Translations under genes and position numbers: made by a program
Assembly: GCA_902768715.1 (NCBI GenBank)
Contig: CACXMH010000006.1
Coordinates: 62,001 to 126,000 of the forward strand
Origin: Fibrobacter succinogenes
Lineage (GTDB): Bacteria > Fibrobacterota > Fibrobacteria > Fibrobacterales > Fibrobacteraceae
DNA length: 64,000 nt
Direction of reading: 5' to 3'
Notes under the pieces: generated by a model
What the model saw: the letters and a program-made list of their open reading frames with translations, nothing else
Databases searched by the model: none
What the model was told of the DNA's origin: nothing
Shown here: positions 54,482 through 62,302 of the stretch, piece after piece
Layout: each line of letters starts with the position of its first letter
Position numbering within the stretch: the first letter of the stretch is position 1

Positions 54482-55669
54482 ATGCTGAAGAAAATGATAT
54501 ATATATGCGAAAGCATTCTTTTTAAATTCTTTTGCATTTTTCCTGTCAGGAATAAGATTATCGGCAATACCATGCGAGGCCGTAAGTTTGGAGACAATCC
54601 TCAGTATGTTTTTGAAGCGCTGCATCGGTTGAACCCTAAAATTGACTTTGTGTGGCTGATCGACAAAAGATTTCATGTTGAAATACCTGATTGGGTCAGA
54701 CCTGTGTATTACAATAATGTGTTCAAGTTGCTTTTTGAGATGGCTACGGCCAAGGTATACATCAATTCCCATGTGTACGGAATGGGCTGGCATAAACGCA
54801 AAGGCCAGCTTGTCATAGAAACCTTTCATGGCGGTCTTGGTATAAAAAAAATAAACTTTGACGTTGCCCATGTGCGGGAAACTCCTAAACTTGCAAAATC
54901 TATTGTAAATACGTGCAAGATTTCTGATGTGTTTATTTCGCAATCCGAACACTTGTCAAATCTTTATCGCAGAGCTTTCGGTTACAAGGGGCCAATTTAC
55001 AAATGCGGTTACCCCAAGAATGACAAGTTGCTAGAGGCGCATCCTGAAATATCGGAACAGGTTAGGAATCAGTTGGATATCCCGTCAGGTGACAGACTTG
55101 TTCTTTATGCACCAACCTTTAGAGATGCTTTTGAGAAGAACGGGAAAATGGATTTTTCTGTTTACGGAATAGATTTTGCTCGAATGAAATCGGCATTTGA
55201 AAAAAAATTTGGGGGCACTTGGACCGTTGTGGTGAAATGGCATCCCATTCTTGCCAATTATGTGAAGGAAATGGGTGGTGGATGTAAAAGTGATTGCGTT
55301 GACGCCACCCAATATAATGATATGCAAGATTTGATTCTTGCTTCGGATGCCCTTATTTCCGATTATTCCAGTTGTATATTTGATGCGGCTTTGCGAGAAA
55401 TTCCTTGTTTTACTTTTGCAACCGATTTTGAAGAATACAAAAAAGATCGTGGGGTTTACTACGAAATGGAAGAACTCCCCTTTCCATACGCAAAAAACAA
55501 CGATGAATTGGAAAGCAATGTTATGAATTTTGATGAAAAAAACTATTTGAATAAATGGGAATCGTTTAAAAATAGAATGGGGCTGAAAGAAACTGGTCAT
55601 GCTGCGAGGGATATTGCTGAAAAAATCAATGAGTTCATGGAAACGGGATGTGTATCTTGGGATGATTAG
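54482..55669 (+). CDS. CDP-glycerol glycerophosphotransferase family protein
   Basis: 395 residues from the ATG at 54482, 2 bases after the preceding stop. The domain is intact: TFHGGLGIKKINFD, YAPTFRDA, VKWHPI and SDYSSCIFDAALREIPCFTF. Enzymes of this group (TagB/TagF) transfer glycerol- or ribitol-phosphate from CDP-glycerol/CDP-ribitol to acceptors. In a Gram-negative organism it suggests polyol-phosphate in the polymer. The neighbouring TarI-like cytidylyltransferase and GDPD support this. Confidence 0.9.
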   Translation: MLKKMIYICESILFKFFCIFPVRNKIIGNTMRGRKFGDNPQYVFEALHRLNPKIDFVWLIDKRFHVEIPDWVRPVYYNNVFKLLFEMATAKVYINSHVYGMGWHKRKGQLVIETFHGGLGIKKINFDVAHVRETPKLAKSIVNTCKISDVFISQSEHLSNLYRRAFGYKGPIYKCGYPKNDKLLEAHPEISEQVRNQLDIPSGDRLVLYAPTFRDAFEKNGKMDFSVYGIDFARMKSAFEKKFGGTWTVVVKWHPILANYVKEMGGGCKSDCVDATQYNDMQDLILASDALISDYSSCIFDAALREIPCFTFATDFEEYKKDRGVYYEMEELPFPYAKNNDELESNVMNFDEKNYLNKWESFKNRMGLKETGHAARDIAEKINEFMETGCVSWDD

Positions 55670-55671
55670 CG

Positions 55672-57036
55672 ATGGATTTGAGCGGCCTGAAAAATAAGAT
55701 TCGGTATTACGAGATAGTCGTCTATAACATGCTTATATTGACGCGATGGTATTCTGTAATCCGGAACTTTGTTTTACGGCATAAATACGACAACGTTCCT
55801 TCTATATATGCCGGGGTGCTTCAAAAGGTGCGAAGGAATGCGTTGGCCGGTGAAAAAATCAATGTCGCTTTTTACATATTGGAAACCAACAAATGGAAAT
55901 ATGAAGGCGTTTATCGCCTGTTGGAAAAAGATAAGCGGTTCAATCCCTACATTGTTGTAGTCCCTTACGCGGCGGGTGCGGTTATTCAGACGGATTATAT
56001 CTCGCATATGCGTAAGGTCTACGAGTACTTTAGTGAACGTGGCTATAATGTCTTTTTGCCCTATTCGGAAAAAGAACAGCGGGTCTTGAACAAGAACGAG
56101 GCGAAGGAATTGAATCCGGACGTCTTGTTCCATATGAACTGCTGGCACGAATATGGTAAATTCGTCGATTTCGGATATGACCATAATATGGACTGCCTCC
56201 AGGCTTACGTGCCCTATGCCTGGATGATAAGTAATCGCTATATCGAGCATTTCAACAGGGATTTTCATAACAGTCTTTGGAAAATTTTTTATGAAACTCC
56301 GATGCATGTGGAAATGGCGAAAAAACATGCGATTAACAAAGGCGTAAATGCCGTTGCGACAGGATATCCCCTGCTTGATTCGTTCTTTTTCCACAAAGGG
56401 GATGTCGTAGATGTTTGGAAACCCCAGAAGAAAAGGAAAAAGCGGATTATTTGGGCTCCGCACCATCACATGTTGGAAAAGAACCGTTGTGCAAATTTTT
56501 TGGATATATGCGATTTGATGGTCGAAATGGCCAAGGAATATGCCGACCAGGTGCAATTTGTTTTTAAGCCTCATCCCGAATTGGCCAAAAAGTTGGATTC
56601 GGCTATTCCCGGCTGGAATGCAGAGCGTCGGGAAGCATATTACAAGTTGTGGGAGACAATGCCCAATACTCAAGTGTGCCTGGATGAATACGTGGACCTG
56701 TTTTTGACGTCGGATGCAATGATTCAGGACTGCGGATCGTTTACGGCGGAGTATACCTGTACCTATAAGCCTATGCTCTTCTTGATTGCGAACCCCGGTG
56801 TTGTGCGTGATTGGAACGAATGCGGTAAGGCGATTCTAAAGCATATCTATACTTCTGAAAAGGGAAAAGAAATAGAAACATTTATCAAGAATGTTGTCAT
56901 TGCCGGTAATGACTATATGAAGAATGACCGGACTGCCTTTATAGACGGGTATTTGCGACCTAGTAATCCGCAGGGCGCCTCAAGAGGCATTTATGATGAG
57001 TTGACAAGGGAGCTGGGGATGGAGGCTGACGCATGA
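55672..57036 (+). CDS. second CDP-glycerol glycerophosphotransferase-like protein
   Basis: 454 residues, 2 bases after the preceding gene. The C-terminal half carries IIWAPHHHMLEKNR, FKPHPEL and MIQDCGSFTAEYTCTYKPML, equivalent to the donor-binding motifs of TagB/TagF, although more diverged. The first half (about 1-250) contains a GT-B-like N-domain. It probably transfers a polyol- or sugar-phosphate; which donor is not clear. Confidence 0.8.
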   Translation: MDLSGLKNKIRYYEIVVYNMLILTRWYSVIRNFVLRHKYDNVPSIYAGVLQKVRRNALAGEKINVAFYILETNKWKYEGVYRLLEKDKRFNPYIVVVPYAAGAVIQTDYISHMRKVYEYFSERGYNVFLPYSEKEQRVLNKNEAKELNPDVLFHMNCWHEYGKFVDFGYDHNMDCLQAYVPYAWMISNRYIEHFNRDFHNSLWKIFYETPMHVEMAKKHAINKGVNAVATGYPLLDSFFFHKGDVVDVWKPQKKRKKRIIWAPHHHMLEKNRCANFLDICDLMVEMAKEYADQVQFVFKPHPELAKKLDSAIPGWNAERREAYYKLWETMPNTQVCLDEYVDLFLTSDAMIQDCGSFTAEYTCTYKPMLFLIANPGVVRDWNECGKAILKHIYTSEKGKEIETFIKNVVIAGNDYMKNDRTAFIDGYLRPSNPQGASRGIYDELTRELGMEADA

Positions 57037-57938
57037 GTTCGGTTTTTAAAAAGCTTTTGGTTTTAATTGGATTGGCGCAGATATTTGCTTTTGCTGTCAA
57101 TGGCCGTGTTGATTTTTTGCTGGATAAATTGCGGGAGCGTGGCCCTCATGACTATGCCATGATTATTGCCCATCGTGGCGATTGGCGGTATGCTCCAGAA
57201 AATTCTCTAAGAGGATTTGCCAATTGCATCAAGTCGGGTTTTGACGCTATTGAAGTCGATGTCCGCATGACAAAAGACGGTGTGCTGGTTATCATGCACG
57301 ATGAAACAGTGAATCGGACGACAGACGGGAAGGGTAAGGTCTCTGATTTGACATTTGAGGAAATCAAAAAGCTCCATTTGAAGACTCCGACAAACTATGT
57401 CTCGGATCAGACGGTGCCTTCTTTTGAGGAGGTCTTGAACCTTGCAAGGGGGCAGATTCTTGTGTACGTGGACAAATGGCAAGCCCATAAAGAAGCTGTC
57501 TTGGAAATGGTACATAGATACGGAATGGATCGACAAATTTTACTAGCAGGACCAACCAACATGGAATCGGATGCGTATAAATTGGTTATGCAATACCCTG
57601 AAGTGAATTACGTCCCATTCCTTTCCTGCAATGGGAAAAATGACGAAGGCAAGTTTTCGAAGTTAAAAAACGATATGCAACCGATAGGTTATTATATTGC
57701 TTTCCCTTCGGACAAACTTTCCATATTGAAAGAAACCAAGTCATATTCTGAATATGGTCACCGTCTTTGGGTGGATACCTTGCTTGGCAAGTGTTGCAAT
57801 GGCGGAAGGAACGACCAGCTAGCATTAAAAGATGCCGAAGGGAGCTACGGCTGGCTACTGGACCATGGATTTACGGTTTTCTTTACAGATGACCCCCACG
57901 GTGTAGCAAAATTCTTGAAGTCTAGAAACATGAGATAG
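57033..57938 (+). CDS. exported glycerophosphodiester phosphodiesterase
   Basis: 301 residues. A signal peptide (LLVLIGLAQIFAFAVNG) is followed by the GDPD barrel with IIAHRGDWRYAPENS, AIEVDVRMTKDG and MHDETVNRTTDG, containing the catalytic His/Glu/Asp residues. Such enzymes hydrolyse glycerophosphodiesters. Exported and cotranscribed (4-base overlap) with two CDP-glycerol transferase genes, it may trim or remodel a glycerol-phosphate polymer, as known for exported GlpQ on teichoic acid; this role is inference. Confidence 0.9.
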   Translation: MSSVFKKLLVLIGLAQIFAFAVNGRVDFLLDKLRERGPHDYAMIIAHRGDWRYAPENSLRGFANCIKSGFDAIEVDVRMTKDGVLVIMHDETVNRTTDGKGKVSDLTFEEIKKLHLKTPTNYVSDQTVPSFEEVLNLARGQILVYVDKWQAHKEAVLEMVHRYGMDRQILLAGPTNMESDAYKLVMQYPEVNYVPFLSCNGKNDEGKFSKLKNDMQPIGYYIAFPSDKLSILKETKSYSEYGHRLWVDTLLGKCCNGGRNDQLALKDAEGSYGWLLDHGFTVFFTDDPHGVAKFLKSRNMR

Positions 57939-57987
57939 TTGTTTGCTATCTTTTTGGTGAGTAAAAAAAGCGAAAAAAGGACATTCC

Positions 57988-58710
57988 ATGAAAAAGAACA
58001 TAGCCGTCATTTTTGCAGGTGGAACGGGGATGCGTATGAACACGGTTTCTAGGCCTAAACAGTTTCTTGAACTGAGGGGGAAACCAATCATTGTTTATAC
58101 GTTGGAACTGTTCGACAACCACCCGCAGGTAGATGGCATAGTTGTGGTGTGTATTGAATCTTGGATTCCTTTTTTGCAAAAGCAATTGAATAAGTTCGAG
58201 ATAAGCAAGGTTGGCATTGTGGTCTCTGGAGGCGAAACCGGCCAGGAATCCATATATAAGGGCTTGCTTGCGGCAAGGGAAAAATATGGTGATGAATGCA
58301 ATGTCCTAATTCACGATGGTGTTCGACCGTTGATAAAGGAACAGACCATATCGGATTGTATTGCTCAAACCAATGAAAAGGGGAATTGCGTCACCTGCGT
58401 TCCTGCCACGGAGACTTTTATTGTGAAGCAGGCCGATGGCTCCCTGGAAATACCTTCCCGCCAGGATTCCCTGATTGCTCGTGCTCCGCAGTGTTTTAAA
58501 CTTAAGGATATCCTGGATGCCCATGAGAATGCTCGTTCAGAAGGCAGAAATGACTTCATTGATTCCTGCACCATGATGAGCCACTATGGGTATAAAATCC
58601 ATACTATCATCGGCCCAATGGAAAATATCAAGATTACCACGCCTACGGATTTCTTTATTTTCCGTGCAATGGTAGAAGTTCATGAAAATCAACAAATCTT
58701 TGGTTTTTAG
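57988..58710 (+). CDS. IspD/TarI-family cytidylyltransferase
   Basis: 240 residues: AVIFAGGTGMRMNTVSRPKQ (CTP-binding loop and Lys), VLIHDGVRPLI and ITTPTDFFIFRA near the end. Family members activate methylerythritol phosphate (IspD) or ribitol-5-phosphate (TarI) with CTP. The genomic setting beside CDP-glycerol type transferases favours a CDP-polyol product. A strong AAAGGA precedes the ATG. The following SDR starts 2 bases later, a TarI-partner arrangement common in polymer clusters. Confidence 0.88.
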   Translation: MKKNIAVIFAGGTGMRMNTVSRPKQFLELRGKPIIVYTLELFDNHPQVDGIVVVCIESWIPFLQKQLNKFEISKVGIVVSGGETGQESIYKGLLAAREKYGDECNVLIHDGVRPLIKEQTISDCIAQTNEKGNCVTCVPATETFIVKQADGSLEIPSRQDSLIARAPQCFKLKDILDAHENARSEGRNDFIDSCTMMSHYGYKIHTIIGPMENIKITTPTDFFIFRAMVEVHENQQIFGF

Positions 58711-58712
58711 CG

Positions 58713-59741
58713 ATGAATAAAATTGTTAAAGAAGATGTATCTGTTTTTGCAAAGGATTTTGCCCTATCGGGCCAGTTGACGAAATCTACATTTCTGGTGA
58801 CTGGAGCGACAGGGCTTATAGGTTCTTCGTTGATTCGTTGCTTGTTGGCATTGGATGAGCAGATAAAAATTTATGCCCCTGTGAGAAATTTGAAAAAGGC
58901 CGAGGCTCTCTTTGACGAATGGCAAAAGGAGTGCATTCAATTTATTGAATGTGATTTGGTGGAATACGACTATGGCCTGTTGGAAAAGATAGACTATATC
59001 GTGCATTGTGCGGCCCCGACCTCAAGCAAGTTTTTTGTAGAGCATCCTGTGGAAACGTTTGAGATTATCACGGACGGCACTAAGAAAATGTTGCAGTTGG
59101 CCCGTCAGAAACAGGTCAAGGGCATGGTTTACCTGTCTTCGCTAGAAGTTTACGGTGAATTGCATGATGATTCTTGCCCAATCAAGGAAGATTTTCAGGG
59201 GTATCTGGATCCCATGTCCGTTCGCAGTAGTTACCCCATGGCAAAACGTGCAACGGAAAACTTGTGCTGCCTTTATTCCTCTGAATATAATGTGCCGGTA
59301 AAGATTGCGAGATTGACGCAAACGACAGGTGCTGGGATCGCGAAGGATGATTCCAGAATTATCGCTCAATTTGCGAGGCTGGCTGCCCAAGGCCGAGATA
59401 TAGTACTACATACAACGGGTGAATCGGCCAGGCCTTATTGCTATGTGACTGATTCCGTGTCGGCGTTGCTATATGTGTTGTTAAAAGGAACTTCGGGCGA
59501 ATGCTATAACGTGGCCAACGAATCGACGTATATTTCTGCAAGGGGTATGGCAGAGTACATACATGAATATGTCAACTCGAAGTGCCTGGTGAAGGTAGAG
59601 CTTGCTGACAACATGGGTTATGCTCCCCCGACAAAGTTGCGTCTCGATACTCAGAAGTTGAAAAGCCTGGGATGGAGTCCCCGCTATGGCCTCAAGGAAA
59701 TTCATGAGCGTCTTATAAAATATTTGAAAAGCCTTGATTAA
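58713..59741 (+). CDS. NAD-dependent epimerase/dehydratase (SDR), partner of the cytidylyltransferase
   Basis: 342 residues. TFLVTGATGLIGSSLIR, YLSSLEVYG and the active-site YPMAKRATE (Tyr/Lys) show an extended SDR. It lies 2 bases after the TarI-like gene and closes the operon; possible roles are formation of a sugar or polyol precursor for the CDP-activated donor. The stop lies in a palindrome shared with the convergent CotH gene. Confidence 0.85.
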   Translation: MNKIVKEDVSVFAKDFALSGQLTKSTFLVTGATGLIGSSLIRCLLALDEQIKIYAPVRNLKKAEALFDEWQKECIQFIECDLVEYDYGLLEKIDYIVHCAAPTSSKFFVEHPVETFEIITDGTKKMLQLARQKQVKGMVYLSSLEVYGELHDDSCPIKEDFQGYLDPMSVRSSYPMAKRATENLCCLYSSEYNVPVKIARLTQTTGAGIAKDDSRIIAQFARLAAQGRDIVLHTTGESARPYCYVTDSVSALLYVLLKGTSGECYNVANESTYISARGMAEYIHEYVNSKCLVKVELADNMGYAPPTKLRLDTQKLKSLGWSPRYGLKEIHERLIKYLKSLD

Positions 59742-59745
59742 TCAA
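59734..59745. other. palindrome spanning two convergent stop codons
   Basis: TTGATTAATCAA contains both the TAA of the plus-strand SDR and the TGA of the minus-strand CotH gene. There is no intergenic DNA between them. Confidence 0.6.
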
Positions 59746-60971
59746 ATATGTTCGTCAATCCACGCTATTCTTTGGCGAATCCAGGACTGTAGTGAATCGA
59801 CGGCTTCGTCATACGAACTATAAGGTTCCTTGAATCCCCAAAATTCGGTGTTATTTAGCGAATTCCACCGTTTAAATTCGTTTTTCGCGGCGCCTTCCAG
59901 CATGGCCGCGTAAGACTGCAGCGAATCTAGGGCCAGGAGGAAAACGGCCCGGTTCTGTCTCCACTCGTTGCAGGCGAACTCCCATGATTCCGGGTCCTTG
60001 AACAGCTGCTTGTACCACCCGTAGTTCTTTATGAACCATTCGGCTGGTGTCACCTTGGGGCGTCCCTCCCAGTTGCTTTCGAAACTGACATCGAAGTCCC
60101 AAGCCGGACCGGAATAGATTGTTTTCCCTGGTAGCCAGGAGTAGAAAAGACTCCGATTGAACTGTCCGTCTCGATTCTTCGAGAATTCCTCCAACCAGTA
60201 TATGTCGACGAAGGATTTGATATCCAACCATTTTTCAACTACGGTTTTTGATATTTTGGCGGAGTATAGGTATTCTTCCCATCGGTTGATATGTTCCTCG
60301 AGAAGTCCTTCAGAAAAATTCTTGGGATGGCGTATTCTGAAATTGTTCCCACGCTTTGTCACAAAGGATACTTCGGAACGGGGCGTCGTCTTTTCAAATA
60401 AGAAGGCTTGGTCGGGGAGATGAATCCTTTTTTGGGAAACCTTTATGGATTCCGAAAGTTGGTAGACACCCATATATTCTCTGTTAAGAAAAAGTTCTAC
60501 GAATTGGGATCTGGGTTGATACGTCCCGGTTAAACTCCTAGCCAGGTTGAGCATGAGGTAGTTCTTTAAAAGAGTCCTGTCTGGGAAATTTGAGATAAGA
60601 ACCCAGTCCTTGTTGGAAGGCATGCCCAGAAGGGGGAAGGAGGTGCTCAATTCTATTTTCAGGCTGTATTTGGGCATTGCGTGGAAACTGGCGTTTCCCC
60701 TTCCTTTTACGGATAATCCCATGATGCCGCCTTGAGGCATCTTTTCTCCCCAAACCTGCATCGTTGCGGGAATCGGCGTGTCGCGGTCCCGTATTTCCTT
60801 GAAATCTTTTGTTTCTAGGACTAATCTTGGAAGCCCGGCGTAGGGGTATTCCGTATCGTCCAGGGGCAGGTATTCGCCGGATTCGTTAGTGGGCGATTTG
60901 TCCGTTTCCTCCCAAACACAGGCGCAAAGGACGAAACTTAGTAACGCAGGAAAGACTTTCCACATGGTCAT
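59742..60971 (-). CDS. CotH-kinase family lipoprotein (second of a tandem pair)
   Basis: 409 residues. The signal peptide ends in a lipobox (FVLCAC); after a short linker with YLPLDDTEYPYAGLPRL comes the CotH domain: VKGRGNASF, DWVLISNFPDRTLLKNYL, ELFLNREYMGVYQL and GPAWDFDVSFE near residue 290. These are the conserved kinase segments (Asp of WDFD). It overlaps the stop of the upstream paralogue by 4 bases (ATGA) and shares about 40 residues of near-identical beginning with it, so it arose by duplication. Confidence 0.85.
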   Translation of the reverse strand: MTMWKVFPALLSFVLCACVWEETDKSPTNESGEYLPLDDTEYPYAGLPRLVLETKDFKEIRDRDTPIPATMQVWGEKMPQGGIMGLSVKGRGNASFHAMPKYSLKIELSTSFPLLGMPSNKDWVLISNFPDRTLLKNYLMLNLARSLTGTYQPRSQFVELFLNREYMGVYQLSESIKVSQKRIHLPDQAFLFEKTTPRSEVSFVTKRGNNFRIRHPKNFSEGLLEEHINRWEEYLYSAKISKTVVEKWLDIKSFVDIYWLEEFSKNRDGQFNRSLFYSWLPGKTIYSGPAWDFDVSFESNWEGRPKVTPAEWFIKNYGWYKQLFKDPESWEFACNEWRQNRAVFLLALDSLQSYAAMLEGAAKNEFKRWNSLNNTEFWGFKEPYSSYDEAVDSLQSWIRQRIAWIDEHI

Positions 60972-62191
60972 TGAACTCCATCAATCCATCGAATCCTTTG
61001 CTTCATCCAACTTTTAAGAGAATCAACGGCTTCGGCGTGAGTGTCGTAACGTTGATTGAATTCCCAGAGGAAAGTTGTTTCTAGTACCGGCCATCGTTTA
61101 AAGTTGTTTTTCGCCGCTTTTGAAATGAGCTTCTCGTAATAGTCTAGCGAATCAGCCATGCTCAAGAAGGTGGTTCTGTGTTCTTTCCAATAGGTTGACA
61201 CTTCTTGCTTGAACTGCCCGTTTTTAAATAGATGCCTGTTCCAGGCATTTGAACGGGAATACCAGTTTTCCGGGCTGTAGTTTTTGTATTCTCCGTAACT
61301 CAAGTCAAAATCCCAGACAGGCCCCATCTCTATTTTGCCATTTCGTTCCCATGTAAAGAAAACGCTGGTCTTTAGGTTGCTGTCTGTGTTTTTGGAGAAT
61401 TCTTCTATCCAATAGTAGGCGGAGTAATCCTGGGTATCTATCCAATGCATTGCAAGGCTGTCGTATTGAAATTTTTTTTGTATGAATTTTTCCCATTGGT
61501 CCATAAATGATTTCAATGGCTGTTGGCAGGAATCGTCGCAGGTCTTTGGGAAATGTATTTTTAGGGGCAACTTGTTGGCCGTATGGATGACGGTGTCTTT
61601 ATTGTCGTGATAGGCGTCCACTTCAACGAGATAGTTCTTGCCGTCTTGGGGAATATTTAGTCGCGCAGAACTAACCTTGATAGTCTCTGTTAAAAGGTAA
61701 ACGCCCATGTAATCCCTATTGAGATATACCTCCACAAAAGCGCACTTTGGCACGAAGTTCATCTGCAGATTTCTGGCTAGGTTGAACGTCATATAATTAC
61801 GGAGGAGCGTTTTGTCGGCATGGTTCGAAATCAGTGCCCATTCTTTGTCTGCCGGCATTCCGAACATTTCCCTTTTCTCGGGGAATTTTATTTTCATGCT
61901 ATACTTACTCATTCCAATGCTAGAATTGCCCCGCCCCCTGATTGTAAAGTCGATAACATCGCTTTCTGGGGCCGATTCTCCATAGATTTGCATTTTTGCG
62001 GGTATTTTCGTTTCTTTGTCTCGAACCTGAGTAAAATTAGCGGTCTCGATGACTAGACGGGGGATGCCTGCATAGGGGTATTCTGAATCGTCTAGAGGCA
62101 AAAAATCAGGGGATTCTTCGGTGTCGGCCCACATACAGCCGTTAAGGCATGTACATGCCCAAATAATCACGACAAGTATAGGGCGGGACAT
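60968..62191 (-). CDS. CotH-kinase family lipoprotein (first of a tandem pair)
   Basis: 407 residues from the ATG at 62191; a GTG at 62206 would add five residues. Lipobox LNGC near residue 20. FLPLDDSEYPYAGIPRL is followed by the CotH domain with IRGRGNSSI, EWALISNHADKTLLRNYM, EVYLNRDYMGVYLL and GPVWDFDLSYG (about 294). A Cys pair (CDDSC) occurs in the middle. The gene is divergent from the Wzc-like kinase with a 110-base region between them. Confidence 0.85.
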   Translation of the reverse strand: MSRPILVVIIWACTCLNGCMWADTEESPDFLPLDDSEYPYAGIPRLVIETANFTQVRDKETKIPAKMQIYGESAPESDVIDFTIRGRGNSSIGMSKYSMKIKFPEKREMFGMPADKEWALISNHADKTLLRNYMTFNLARNLQMNFVPKCAFVEVYLNRDYMGVYLLTETIKVSSARLNIPQDGKNYLVEVDAYHDNKDTVIHTANKLPLKIHFPKTCDDSCQQPLKSFMDQWEKFIQKKFQYDSLAMHWIDTQDYSAYYWIEEFSKNTDSNLKTSVFFTWERNGKIEMGPVWDFDLSYGEYKNYSPENWYSRSNAWNRHLFKNGQFKQEVSTYWKEHRTTFLSMADSLDYYEKLISKAAKNNFKRWPVLETTFLWEFNQRYDTHAEAVDSLKSWMKQRIRWIDGVQ

Positions 62192-62302
62192 CAATATGTG
62201 GGGCACGGTGTAAAGTTGCAGATTGATACAAAATATACATTGATTTGAGCGTTACTAGGGCTTTTTTTTGTATTTTTTAGAGCACTTTTACGTGGGTTTT
62301 TT

